A stretch of DNA of 64,000 nt from Desulfobacteraceae bacterium (GCA_011390465.1 JAABSH010000011.1:1-64000), one strand, 5' to 3'. Shown: positions 53,285-62,763, numbered from the stretch's first letter. Program-made: numbers and translations. The notes: generated from the letters alone by a model not told the origin.

Positions 53285-55090
53285 CTATTCCTGCTCCCGG
53301 ACGTTGAATTCCAGTTTCCATTTCTGGTCATTTTCTCTGGACACGCACCACAATTCCAGGGTCCCGATTTCCGTAACCTTAATCTCCAGGGTCACCCGCA
53401 CCATCTGGCCGGAGGTTCCGTCGAGCACGGTTTCAATGGAAGTGATCTCTTCGATTTCATCCTGCCAGTCTTCCACAATTTCGCCGGCAGCATCTTTTTT
53501 CCGGCTGAGGGATCCCAGAAAATCAAAACTGACCGGCTCCCCCACCACCAGCACAAACTCCCGGTCCGGAATACGAATGTCTGTTCCCTCTTCCGTGCCA
53601 AAGGCCGCCACGCACAGGGCTTTTACCGGCGCGGGCATGCCCGGCACCGCCGGCATGGAGGCGGCGATGCCAATATAATAGGACCGGCCAAGACCGCCCC
53701 GGATGCGGATTCCCCGGCCCCGGCGGGCAAGCCCGTAATAAGCGGCCCCCCGGGCCACGGCCAGATCAAAATCCTCGGAATTAAGTTCCCGGATGGCAGC
53801 AGATGCGCCATCTTCCTGCCAGCCATCCATAATTTGCATGATATGCCGGCGCACTTTTTCAGATTTCATCACCCCGCCGTTAAACAGCACGGCCGTGGGC
53901 AGTACATTTGGAGTGGCTGTGTCTTTCTGCTGCTGATAGATGAATTTTGCCAGGTGCCGGGAAACGGCAGGATCGGATTCATAGGAGAGACCTGCTTCCT
54001 GAAGCCCCAGTTTCCGGGATTTTTCCGGTACAGCGGTCTTTGGGCAGGACGGAAAAAATCCGTCTAACACGGCATTTTCAATTTCAGTGCGGGTAATGGC
54101 GGTTTTAAGGGTGCCGCCGATCAGCTGAGTCCCCCGGCCCAGTATGGTCACCGGATGTTCAGCAGATGACGGATCCGTCAACACGGTTTCTTTGGCGTTG
54201 CGGCAGCTGTGCACCAGTCCCCGCATCTGCCAGGCATCCAGCCGTGTTCCGGCGGCAGCCATTTTTGCGGCCACCCCGTAGGCCAGGGTCAGGTCCATGT
54301 TATCGCCCCCCACCAGGAGATGATTGCCCACGGCCACCCGTTCCAGAACCAGTTCCCCGTTGCCTTCATTCACATGAATAAGGCTGAAGTCGCTGGTGCC
54401 GCCGCCCACATCGCATACCAGCACCCGGTCCCCGGTTTTTACTTTTTTTCGCCAGGCATTGCCGGCAGCATCAATCCAGGAATAAAACGCGGCCTGGGGC
54501 TCTTCCAGCAGCGTCACATGCCCCAGCCCGGCCTGCTGGGCCGCCTGCAGGGTCAAATCCCGGGCCACCGCATCAAAGGACGCAGGTACGGTAAGAAAAA
54601 TTTCCTGGTTTTCCATTTTCAGGGCATCATCGCCGGATGCCATGACATGGTTCCAGGCATCCTTGATATGCTGAAGAATCACGGAAGATGCCGCCACCGG
54701 CGAGAGTTTGGCCAAATCCGCCGGTCCCTCCCAGGGCAGCACCGGCTTGTTCCGGTCGATCATGGTATTGCACAGCCAGGATTTGCTGGATGAAATGAGC
54801 CGCTGGGGCACTTCAGCCCCCCGATCCCGGGCAAAGGCCCCCACAATGATATCATTATCCGGGTTCCATGGCAGGGCGATGCTGCCGGCCCCGACTTCCC
54901 GGGATGCAGGAAGATAAATATAGGACGGCAGCAGGGGGCGGTTTTCCACTACCCCGCCGGCCACCAGCTGCGGGATGTCAAATACGGTGATCTCAGGTTC
55001 CGGGTCTTCAGGAACAGAAATTTTTGTGTAGGCAACAATACTGTTGGTGGTTCCCAGGTCAATGCCGATAATAAATTCTGGATTTAACAC
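53285..55090 (-). CDS. Hsp70-family protein (short paralogue)
   Basis: 601 residues from a GTG at 55090, preceded by CAGGAG nine bases upstream. It shares the core with its neighbour: IIGIDLGTTNSIVAYT, RLISSSKSWLCN, VTLLEEPQAAFYSWID, VCDVGGGTSDFSLI and FNGGVMKSEKVR. The signature RLISSSKSWLC/RLVSSAKSWLC in both replaces the usual DnaK sequence, showing they are close paralogues of one Hsp70 subgroup. It lacks the typical EEVD-like lid tail and ends after a beta-sandwich. No DnaJ or GrpE gene is adjacent. Confidence 0.9.
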   Translation of the reverse strand: MLNPEFIIGIDLGTTNSIVAYTKISVPEDPEPEITVFDIPQLVAGGVVENRPLLPSYIYLPASREVGAGSIALPWNPDNDIIVGAFARDRGAEVPQRLISSSKSWLCNTMIDRNKPVLPWEGPADLAKLSPVAASSVILQHIKDAWNHVMASGDDALKMENQEIFLTVPASFDAVARDLTLQAAQQAGLGHVTLLEEPQAAFYSWIDAAGNAWRKKVKTGDRVLVCDVGGGTSDFSLIHVNEGNGELVLERVAVGNHLLVGGDNMDLTLAYGVAAKMAAAGTRLDAWQMRGLVHSCRNAKETVLTDPSSAEHPVTILGRGTQLIGGTLKTAITRTEIENAVLDGFFPSCPKTAVPEKSRKLGLQEAGLSYESDPAVSRHLAKFIYQQQKDTATPNVLPTAVLFNGGVMKSEKVRRHIMQIMDGWQEDGASAAIRELNSEDFDLAVARGAAYYGLARRGRGIRIRGGLGRSYYIGIAASMPAVPGMPAPVKALCVAAFGTEEGTDIRIPDREFVLVVGEPVSFDFLGSLSRKKDAAGEIVEDWQDEIEEITSIETVLDGTSGQMVRVTLEIKVTEIGTLELWCVSRENDQKWKLEFNVREQE

Positions 55091-55115
55091 GCTCGAATAC
55101 TCCTGAACACAGGGT

Positions 55116-55931
55116 TTACATTACTTCCACTTCCGCGGGGGCCAGGACGGAAGGATCTTTGACCATGGACAGGGTGGGCAGTTCCAGCCGGGCGGCCCGC
55201 CAGCCTTTGTGCCGCAAAATCCCTTTGAACGGTGGTTCACCAGTGACATTACCGGTCAATTTAAGGGTGTTGGCATCAAAATCCGCGGGCACGGAAATGG
55301 TGTCGCCTTCGGTCGCGTCCATCACAGGTTTTGGATTCAGCTGTTTATTCAGGGAATTTTTGCAGTTATCCTGAATACTCCGCACGGCCGCGCCGATCTG
55401 GGCATCTTCGTAAAGGCTGAGATCTTCGGCAAAAAAATCAATAAGCCGCCCTTCCCGCTGCAAGACGGACAGCAGGTGCAGGTAATACCGTTTATGGGTC
55501 TCGGCAATTTCTTTTTTGGACATTACAGGTTCGGCCAGAACATCTTCCACGGGTTTTTGTTTTTTCGGCTTTTGTTTTTCCCTGCCTTGGGCCGGTGCCC
55601 GGCCGGCAGGTTGTGCGCTAAACTTTGAATGGGCGCGTTTTACAGAAGATCGCAGGATCAGCCACAGCAAAAGGGCGGCCAAAAAGAACCCCCCTGTGAC
55701 CACGGGATAATAAAACCGGCTGACAGCGTCCCACAGGGGCAAAGCCGTATTAAGTCCCTTTTCCAGGGCTTCCGAATGCACGGCAGCGTCTTTCAGCGAC
55801 TGCGCCGGTAAAACAGTGCTCATAAACCGGACGCTGTAATAAAATGCCGCATTCGCCACAAGGCACAACAGCATCATTACAAAAAACGTCCACAAAAAAA
55901 TCCGCCTGGAAAATGACTTTATGACATTCAT
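55116..55931 (-). CDS. DUF2760 membrane protein of the Hsp70 cluster
   Basis: 271 residues from the ATG at 55931 (GGGAG upstream); an in-frame TTG at 55970 is less likely. Two membrane helices lie at about 12-34 (IFLWTFFVMMLLCLVANAAFYYS) and ~80-97 (GGFFLAALLLWLILRSSV). A Lys/Pro/Gln-rich linker follows (~104-130). The C-terminal domain has KRYYLHLLSVLQREGRLIDFFAEDLSLYEDAQIGAAVR, the DUF2760 core described by position (~150-190), and ends VLAPAEVEVM. DUF2760 proteins usually sit directly before Hsp70 pairs, as here. It may recruit the Hsp70 proteins to the membrane. Confidence 0.85.
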   Translation of the reverse strand: MNVIKSFSRRIFLWTFFVMMLLCLVANAAFYYSVRFMSTVLPAQSLKDAAVHSEALEKGLNTALPLWDAVSRFYYPVVTGGFFLAALLLWLILRSSVKRAHSKFSAQPAGRAPAQGREKQKPKKQKPVEDVLAEPVMSKKEIAETHKRYYLHLLSVLQREGRLIDFFAEDLSLYEDAQIGAAVRSIQDNCKNSLNKQLNPKPVMDATEGDTISVPADFDANTLKLTGNVTGEPPFKGILRHKGWRAARLELPTLSMVKDPSVLAPAEVEVM

Positions 55932-56136
55932 GTCCCATACTCCCGTATTTTTTAAACCCGTGGTTAACAATTGCTTAAAGGATTAATACCTAAGTTGATC
56001 GCTCAACTCAGGTAATAATAAGTCGTCCGCCACATTTTTCAAGGGCGTGAATCTGTAAACAGCTTAACGGTAAAATAAAAAGCAATTGTTAATTGAATTT
56101 CACACTCAGTGTCAAGTATCAAACCGTGCCAGGCAC

Positions 56137-56276
56137 GGTAAATTTGTTCTATTCAATTTGATTGGCTGGCACGGTGGCCAGCCCTACGACACGCGTCGCA
56201 GGGTCGGCCACCGTGCCGACCCTCAATATATCAAGAGGCTCATGTTTATGGACTTTGCGGTTAAAACAAATTTACC
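56137..56276. repeat. 140-bp element with 12-bp perfect terminal inverted repeats
   Basis: Ends are GGTAAATTTGTT (56137-56148) and AACAAATTTACC (56265-56276). Inside are hairpins GGCTGGC-ACGGTG-GCCAGCC and, reversed, GGTCGGC-ACGGTG-GCCGACC. It belongs to the same family as 594-757 and 3521-3622. It lies in the gap 55932-56358 between the divergent DUF2760 and small-protein genes, and no gene was seen there. Confidence 0.8.
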
Positions 56277-56358
56277 CTGAACCTGCCGGATTAAGCTTGA
56301 TCCCCGTTACCCGGTTATGCTATACATAGATTTACCAATGCGCAAAAGGAAGAAAGTG

Positions 56359-56550
56359 ATGACAATTAAAAGAGACAGATTTGATTTTGAGATCGGCTAT
56401 CTGGTGAAAAGCCCGTGCAAGGAATGTGTTCACCGGGATTGCCTGCCCGAATGTTCGGAAAAATGCCTGCTGCTGGAAAGAATTCAGACCGCCATCGCCC
56501 GCGGGGTATCCTGCACCGGCCGGGGGCGGTATCAGTCGGTAACCCTTTAA
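56359..56550 (+). CDS. Small cysteine-rich protein (63 aa)
   Basis: 63 residues from the ATG at 56359, where AAGGA lies eight bases upstream; an ATG at 56317 in frame lacks one. Five cysteines sit close together (SPCKECVHRDCLPECSEKC; residues ~18-34) and a sixth near the C-terminus (VSCTGRG). The spacing CxxC...C...C...C suggests a zinc or other metal knuckle. I do not know the family. It lies 372 bases before smc on the same strand, but a repeat element separates them. Confidence 0.7.
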   Translation: MTIKRDRFDFEIGYLVKSPCKECVHRDCLPECSEKCLLLERIQTAIARGVSCTGRGRYQSVTL

Positions 56551-56698
56551 AATATAACTTGCAAAACCCGCCCCTTCCGTCTTCCGGACGGACGTACCGG
56601 TTTTATCCGTTAAATCCTGCCACCCACTGCCCCTTATCTCCCAAAATGAGTTTTTTGTTGCGCCTTTCAAAGGATTCAGATAAAAAAAACAGCATTTT

Positions 56699-56852
56699 GA
56701 CGGCTTCGTAAAAAATCAAAACGTCTTCCTCTGTCATTCCCGCGAAAGCGGGAATCCAGCGATTTCAAAATTTCTGAATGCCGGTTCAGGCCTGTCCCGG
56801 ACTTTGATCCGGGATCCGGCATGACGGAATCCGACTTTTTGCAAAACCGTCA
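56699..56852. repeat. MITE-like palindromic repeat, copy upstream of smc
   Basis: A 154-bp element with matching ends TGACGGCTTCGTAAAAA (56699) and TTTTTGCAAAACCGTCA (to 56852). Inside, GTCATTCCCGCGAAAGCGG forms a hairpin and GGATCCGGCATGAC closes a second one. It is an inverted copy of 60649-60791. It fills much of the gap 56551-56921, which holds no gene I can see. Confidence 0.85.
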
Positions 56853-56921
56853 GCAGATACCATTTTTCAGGCCGCTGCCGCGCCACGCGGGCAATTCCAT
56901 TAAAAATGCTGTAAATGTGCC

Positions 56922-59900
56922 ATGCTGATCAAACGTCTCGAAATCACGGGATTTAAATCTTTTCCCAACAAAACCGTCATTGATTTCCCACCCGGGGTCT
57001 CCGCCATTGTGGGACCCAATGGATGCGGCAAAAGCAATATCATTGACGCCATCAAGTGGGTAATGGGGGAGCAGAGCATTAAGCAGCTCCGGGGAAAATC
57101 CATGGGCGATGTGATTTTTTCAGGTACGGAAAAACGCCCGGCCCTGAACATGGCCGAAGTGGCCATGGTGCTTTCCAACGACACGCCCGCGGATAATGAC
57201 AATCTGGTCAGCCAACTCACGGAAATCATGATCACCCGCCGGCTTTTCCGGTCCGGCGAAAGCGCCTACCTGATCAACAAACAGCCCTGCCGCCTGAAAG
57301 ATATCCACAATATATTTATGGGCAGCGGCATGGGGGCCCGTTCCTGCGCCATTGTCCAGCAGGGAAATATCGGCGCTATTACAGACGCCGCGCCGGAAGA
57401 CCGCCGGATTTTTATTGAAGAGGCCGCCGGCGTCACCCGGTACAAAACCCGAAAAAACGAAGCCATCAGCAAAGTGAGCGCCACCCGCCAGAACCTGCTG
57501 CGGCTGGAAGATATTGTTGAAGAAATCAGAAAGCAGATGACCTCCCTGCGGCGTCAGGCCCGGAAAGCCCAGCGTTACAAGGATTTCCGGCAGGGGCTGA
57601 AACAGTCGGACATGCTGGTATCAACGTACTATCATGAACAGTTTACCGCCCGGATAACCGAAACCCAGGCCCTGTTGTCCGAACTCAAAGCAAAAGACGC
57701 GGCCCAGGCCCGGGAACTGGCTGCGCTCAATGCCGCGCTGGATAAAATATCAGCTGAGCGGTCAGAGAAAAACCAAAAAATTTCCCATAAAAAAATGGAA
57801 AAATCAGAAGCGGAAAAACAGATTGAAACCTGCAAAAACGACCTGAAATATCTTAAAACCGAAGAAAAACGCCTGAGCGAGGAAATCACCGGGCTTAATG
57901 CTGCCGTGGGCGATCTCTTCGCCAAAAGCGAGAAAATCAAAGATGAAATCGCCGAAGAAACCGCTAAAATTAAAACCCTCAACGCCCGGACCGAAGAAAA
58001 TAAAATCGCCCTTGATAAACAGGTGGCACTTACCAGCGGTATCCGAAGCCAGCTGGCAGAACAGCAGAAAATGCTGGATTCCAGAAAAAAACAGCTTATG
58101 CAGGTGATGGCGCAAAAAGCCAAATTCCAGAACATCTTTCAAAATGCCGCTGCAGGCAAAGACCAGCTTCAACAGCAACTCCAGCGCCTGGAAAAAGAAG
58201 AAACCACACTTGATGAGCAGATAAAAAAATTACAACTGGCCATTTCCGAAACCGAAAAGGCCCTTGAAACCCTTGAAAGTGCCCGGGAAAATGTCCTTCA
58301 GCGCATCAGCGAAGCCAAACTGCAGCTGGATCATCAAAGTTCGGCCCTGGGAAAACAGATTAAAACCGTAAACGAATTGCAAAATCAGCGCCATAAAATC
58401 CACTCCGAGCATCTGGCCCTTAAAAAAATGGCGGATAATTATGAATGGTACCGGGACGGGGTCAAAGCCGTGATGCGGGATCTTGGAACCGGCAGCCCAA
58501 CGCATCGCCCGAATCATCCTGAGCCGGAGCATCGTGAAACGAATCCTCCTGCAACCCGTGACCTGAAAATCATGGGCATTGCCGCAGACGCCCTGGAGCC
58601 GGAGCCGGGATATGAACTGGCCCTGGAAGCCGCCCTGGGAGAGGCCCTTCAGTACATTATCGTCTCTGACCGGCTTCAGGCGGTCCAGGCGATTCAGTAT
58701 CTGAAAAAAAACAACACCGGCAGAAGCGGTTTCCTTCCCCTGCCTGAAAAAGAAACCGCCGCAGCCGGGCCTGTTTTTGCGGAAGCCCTGCCCCGGCAGG
58801 ATTCTGACGGCGAGGCCCTGCCCCGTCTGATCAACCATGTGAAAATCACCGCCCCCCACGGGGCAATGCTCGCTGATCTGCTGAAAGATATTGCCGTGGC
58901 AGCGGATTTTGAAGCGGCTCTGGCCGCGACTGATACTGAAAACAAATTCAGCAAAATTGTCACCCGGGAAGGAGATATGATCACCGCGGCTGGCGTGCTG
59001 GTGGGCGGGAGCGAGGAAAAGCTCTCCGGCATTTACAAGAAAAAAATGGAACTTAACGCTTTGAAACGCCAGCTTGCCGGGCTGGATCAGGCCCTGGAAA
59101 CCGCCCGCCATCAGCAGATCAATCTCGAAACAGCGGTCAAACAGCTGGAAACAGATCTTCAACAACGCACGGTGCGAAAAAATGAAATTGAAAAAAAGAT
59201 CACTGAAACGGAGAAACAGCATTTCCAGACTTCTGAAATCCTGAAAAACACCAGGACCCATTACCGGGTTTTGGCCCTTGAAAAAGAAAAACTCCAGGGC
59301 GAAAAAACCGATATGGAAGCGGAAATCGCTGCCCACGACGCCGCGCTGGCGGAAATCCGGGCAGAAGAAACCGCTGCGGAAGCGGATGTTGCGGACCTGA
59401 CAGACCAGCTTGCGGAACTCAATGACCAGCTCACCTCCGTGGGCCAGGCGGAAATGGAATTAAAACTGACCCGGACCCGGCTTGAAACGGAACTGGAAAA
59501 CGCGGAAAAAACCCTGGGCCGGCTGAAAGAATATCAAAGCGACGGGCACCGCCAGGCAGAACAGGTGAAAAACGACATTATCGTCAAAACCCGGAAAAAA
59601 ACAGACACCGCCCAAAAAATTTCCCAAACGGAAAAAAGCCTGTCCCGGCTCACGGCATCCCTGGACGCCATTGTTCAGGAACTCCGGGATCAGGATGATA
59701 CCTATCAGCAGATTGTAGCGGAAATTGCCACCACCGACACCACAATTCAATCCACCCGAACCCTGAGAGAAGAAATTCAGGAAAAAGTTCATACCCTTGA
59801 ACTGGAACTCTCCGGGCTGAACATCAAACGGGAAAACATTGTCAACCGGTTTCTGGAACGATACTCCCGATCATTTTCAGACTGCCTTGAGGAGCACCGG

Positions 59901-60608
59901 GAAAGCGTGCTGGCCGATGATTTTTCCATTGAAAAAACCGAAGCCGCCCTGGCCGCCTGCCGGCGAAAAATCGACCGGATCGGCGATGTGAACCTGGGCG
60001 CCATTGACGCCTATGAAGCCCAGAAAAAACGCTATGAATTCCTGGTGCAGCAGCGGGAAGACCTGGTAAAGGCCATGGATGACCTGGAAAGTGTGATCAA
60101 AAAAATCAACCGGATCACCCAGACCCTTTTCATGGAAATGTTTGAAAAGATCAATACCCAGTTCAAGGCCATATTCCCGCGGCTGTTTTCCGGCGGATCA
60201 GCGTGGCTGGAACTGACCCAGCCCAACACGCCCCTGGAAACCGGCGTAGAACTGATGATCCATCCTCCGGGAAAAAAGGTAACCCGCCTCAGTCTTTTGT
60301 CCGGCGGTGAAAAAGCCCTTTCCGCCATTGCGTTTATTTTTTCAATCTTCCTTATCAATCCGGCCGCCTATTGTCTGCTGGATGAAATTGACGCGCCCCT
60401 GGATGAGGCCAATACCCACCGGTTCAATGAACTGCTGAAAATTATCGGTGAAAAATCCCAGATTATCATGATTTCCCACAACAAACGGAGCATGGAATTT
60501 TCAGACAGGCTTTTCGGGGTTACCATGAATGAAAGCGGGGTATCAAAGCTGGTGTCCGTTGATCTTGAAAAACTGGCGGCAGCGCGGGATTCGCAACCTG
60601 CCCCTTGA
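56922..60608 (+). CDS. smc: Chromosome segregation ATPase SMC
   Basis: 1,228 residues. Walker A is VGPNGCGKSNIIDAI (about 31-45) in an N-terminal ATPase head, then two long coiled coils around the hinge at ~545-680 (LKIMGIAADALEPEPGYELAL landmark). The C-terminal head has ABC signature LSGGEKALSAIAF and Walker B YCLLDEIDAPLDEANTH. It condenses and segregates the chromosome with ScpA/ScpB, which are not in the window. Just before the hinge lies an unusual Pro/His/Glu-rich insert (about 520-545) that is likely flexible. No strong ribosome site is visible before the ATG. FtsY follows. Confidence 0.97.
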   Translation: MLIKRLEITGFKSFPNKTVIDFPPGVSAIVGPNGCGKSNIIDAIKWVMGEQSIKQLRGKSMGDVIFSGTEKRPALNMAEVAMVLSNDTPADNDNLVSQLTEIMITRRLFRSGESAYLINKQPCRLKDIHNIFMGSGMGARSCAIVQQGNIGAITDAAPEDRRIFIEEAAGVTRYKTRKNEAISKVSATRQNLLRLEDIVEEIRKQMTSLRRQARKAQRYKDFRQGLKQSDMLVSTYYHEQFTARITETQALLSELKAKDAAQARELAALNAALDKISAERSEKNQKISHKKMEKSEAEKQIETCKNDLKYLKTEEKRLSEEITGLNAAVGDLFAKSEKIKDEIAEETAKIKTLNARTEENKIALDKQVALTSGIRSQLAEQQKMLDSRKKQLMQVMAQKAKFQNIFQNAAAGKDQLQQQLQRLEKEETTLDEQIKKLQLAISETEKALETLESARENVLQRISEAKLQLDHQSSALGKQIKTVNELQNQRHKIHSEHLALKKMADNYEWYRDGVKAVMRDLGTGSPTHRPNHPEPEHRETNPPATRDLKIMGIAADALEPEPGYELALEAALGEALQYIIVSDRLQAVQAIQYLKKNNTGRSGFLPLPEKETAAAGPVFAEALPRQDSDGEALPRLINHVKITAPHGAMLADLLKDIAVAADFEAALAATDTENKFSKIVTREGDMITAAGVLVGGSEEKLSGIYKKKMELNALKRQLAGLDQALETARHQQINLETAVKQLETDLQQRTVRKNEIEKKITETEKQHFQTSEILKNTRTHYRVLALEKEKLQGEKTDMEAEIAAHDAALAEIRAEETAAEADVADLTDQLAELNDQLTSVGQAEMELKLTRTRLETELENAEKTLGRLKEYQSDGHRQAEQVKNDIIVKTRKKTDTAQKISQTEKSLSRLTASLDAIVQELRDQDDTYQQIVAEIATTDTTIQSTRTLREEIQEKVHTLELELSGLNIKRENIVNRFLERYSRSFSDCLEEHRESVLADDFSIEKTEAALAACRRKIDRIGDVNLGAIDAYEAQKKRYEFLVQQREDLVKAMDDLESVIKKINRITQTLFMEMFEKINTQFKAIFPRLFSGGSAWLELTQPNTPLETGVELMIHPPGKKVTRLSLLSGGEKALSAIAFIFSIFLINPAAYCLLDEIDAPLDEANTHRFNELLKIIGEKSQIIMISHNKRSMEFSDRLFGVTMNESGVSKLVSVDLEKLAAARDSQPAP

Positions 60609-60648
60609 TTAGCGTTAAAAAAGACAGGTGTTAAAAAACCTGATATTT

Positions 60649-60791
60649 ATTAATGAAAAAAGTCGGATCCGTCATGCCGGACTTGATCCGGCATCCAGGA
60701 CATATTGAAACTGCTGGATTCCCGCTTTCGCGGGAATGACAAGAAAAGACGATTTTCGACTTTTTACGAACCCGTCATTAATGAAAAAAGT
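60649..60791. repeat. MITE-like palindromic repeat between smc and ftsY, flanked by 15-bp direct repeats
   Basis: An inverted copy of 56699-56852, slightly shorter (GTCATGCC-type hairpin and CCCGCTTTCGCGGG present). The 15-mer ATTAATGAAAAAAGT occurs at 60649-60663 and 60777-60791 at its two edges. The left copy partly coincides with the element's own end, so a true target duplication is not certain. It lies between the smc stop and the ftsY ribosome site. Confidence 0.85.
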
Positions 60792-60807
60792 ACAAAAAGA
60801 GGTATAA

Positions 60808-62181
60808 ATGATTGATCAATTAAACCAGGCCTGGCAGATTATCGTTGATTTTCTCTCAGCCCTGCCCCTGAATGCGTTTCTCGATAAAATCAACGCTTAT
60901 CTCTATGAAATCGCCGGTTTTGGGGCCGTGGTCCTGCTGCTTTTGCTGCTGTTCCGCACCATCGGAAACCGCAGACGCGCCAGACACCCGGTTTTTACCA
61001 AAGACCCTGATGCGACACCAGATGAAAAAAGAGGTGAAGCAGCAGACAAACCGCTTATGGAACCGCCGGTGGCACTCTCCGAGAAAATACCGTCAAAAGT
61101 GACGCCAGAAACACCACCAGCGACAACAACGGAGACAACACCTGCGAAACAACCCGAAAAACAACCGGAACCGCCGGAGCCACAAAAGACACCACCTGCG
61201 CCGGATGAAGCGGTGGTGCCTGAAGAAGAAAAAACAAAGAAAAAACCTGCCCCCGGCGTCCCTGAACCTCCGACCGCGGAAAAAACCGGTTTTTTCAGCC
61301 GGCTGAAATCCGGACTCTCAAAAACCCGGAACTCGCTTTCCACCCGGTTTGACGCGGTGTTTTCCGGCAACCAAAAGCTGGATGATGACCTGATAGAAGA
61401 AATTGAGGAAGTCCTGATCACCGCCGACATTGGCGTTCCCACCACCATGAGGTTAATGGAACGGATCACCCGCCAGGCGGATCAGATCACCGGGGTCAAC
61501 GATTTTAAAGCGGCCCTGAAAAAAGAAATGCGCGATTTGGTGAGTATTTCCCATGATACCAAAATCACGGAATCTCCCCATGTGATCATGGTGGTGGGGG
61601 TCAACGGCGTGGGAAAAACCACCACCATCGGAAAACTGGCAGCCCAATTCACGTCTGAAGGCAAAAAAGTTCTGTTAGCTGCCGCCGACACCTTTCGGGC
61701 CGCCGCAGTGGAACAGCTTGAAATCTGGGCCAGCCGGGCCGGGGCCGATATTGTGCGGCACAAAGACAAATCCGATCCCGCTGCTGTGGCATTTGACAGC
61801 GTTGACGCCGCAATGGCCCGGGGCATTGACGTGGTGATTGTGGATACCGCCGGCCGGCTGCACACCAAAGTCAATCTCATGGAAGAACTTAAAAAAATAA
61901 AACGCAGCATCGGGAAAAAAATACCCGCGGCGCCCCATGAAACCTTTCTGGTGCTGGACGCCACCACGGGCCAGAACGCGGTGTCCCAGGCCCTGCTTTT
62001 CAATGAACACATTGATATTTCCGGCATCATCCTCACCAAGCTGGATGGTACGGCAAAAGGCGGAATCGTACTGAGCATCTGCAGTCAGCTCAAGGTGCCG
62101 ATCCGGTATATCGGTATCGGCGAAGGCGTGGCGGATCTTCAGAAATTTGATCCCGCCCTTTTTGTGGACGCGCTTCTATGA
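60808..62181 (+). CDS. ftsY: Signal recognition particle receptor FtsY
   Basis: 457 residues. A membrane helix near 37-51 (FGAVVLLLLLLFRTIG) is followed by a ~110-residue acidic/Pro/Thr/Lys-rich linker. The NG domain starts at ~155 (FFSRLKSGLSKTRNSLSTRF). GTPase motifs: GVNGVGKTTTIGKLA (G1, ~265), DTFRAAA, DTAGR (G3), TKLDGTAKGG (G4). It receives ribosomes carrying SRP at the membrane. The additional true transmembrane helix is a variation; E. coli FtsY binds lipids by amphipathic segments. AGAGGT precedes the ATG. Confidence 0.96.
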   Translation: MIDQLNQAWQIIVDFLSALPLNAFLDKINAYLYEIAGFGAVVLLLLLLFRTIGNRRRARHPVFTKDPDATPDEKRGEAADKPLMEPPVALSEKIPSKVTPETPPATTTETTPAKQPEKQPEPPEPQKTPPAPDEAVVPEEEKTKKKPAPGVPEPPTAEKTGFFSRLKSGLSKTRNSLSTRFDAVFSGNQKLDDDLIEEIEEVLITADIGVPTTMRLMERITRQADQITGVNDFKAALKKEMRDLVSISHDTKITESPHVIMVVGVNGVGKTTTIGKLAAQFTSEGKKVLLAAADTFRAAAVEQLEIWASRAGADIVRHKDKSDPAAVAFDSVDAAMARGIDVVIVDTAGRLHTKVNLMEELKKIKRSIGKKIPAAPHETFLVLDATTGQNAVSQALLFNEHIDISGIILTKLDGTAKGGIVLSICSQLKVPIRYIGIGEGVADLQKFDPALFVDALL

Positions 62182-62763
62182 TGGGGAGAGGGTTTTTCCA
62201 TGAAGTTGAAAAATCGCGTTGCGAATTCCGTACAATGTTTACCTTTTTCAGAAAAAACCGTATAATTTTTTAAAAAACCGTATTTTTCAGAAAAAAAGTC
62301 ATCCCCGCGATCCCGGGGCGCCGGCAAAATTTCAGCCGAAAAAGTAGGTTTTTCTATAGAATTTTTTTAGGAAAGTTCAACAACCCGGGCGGCAACAATC
62401 ATGTTTCAATGCAACCCTTTGAAATATAAGGTTTTGTTATTTTGTTAATCTGTAACTATCTATATTTACTTAAAATTAAAAAAAGAGCGCATTGCGTTGT
62501 TTTTTTTCTCTTCGATCCTGTGTAAAAGCGGCAAACCCTTATTTTTTATTACTAACCGCGCTTCATTAGTGATGATCAGGGGGTTTATAATTTCTAAAAA
62601 CATAAAAACCCCGTATCAAGGCGGTTAACAGGATATTATTTTTAAAAAAAATCCCTTTAACAGCGTTTTATCTATTGACAACCCCCGGAACCTCCTTTAC
62701 CGTTCGAATAAATCAGGACATTGCGGTAATTTTTTGCTAACTTTAAGTTAATTGGAGGGAACA
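62182..62763. other. 582-bp AT-rich intergenic region before the HU gene
   Basis: No gene was seen. AAAAAACCGTAT occurs twice (about 62253 and 62271), and a TTGACA lies at 62675, consistent with upstream control of the HU gene. The size suggests room for a small RNA, but no terminator or RNA fold was recognised. Confidence 0.4.
62675..62703 (+). promoter_or_regulatory. Putative HU gene promoter
   Basis: TTGACA at 62675-62680 with TACCGT 17 bases later (62698-62703); the -10 box is poor, so the evidence is mainly the consensus -35 and correct distance (about 60 bases) from the HU ATG. Confidence 0.3.

Noticed and set aside
58230-59336. Minus-strand frame (368 codons) opposite smc
   Set aside because: SMC coiled-coil codons give Phe/Leu-rich antisense frames; no domain and no ribosome site.
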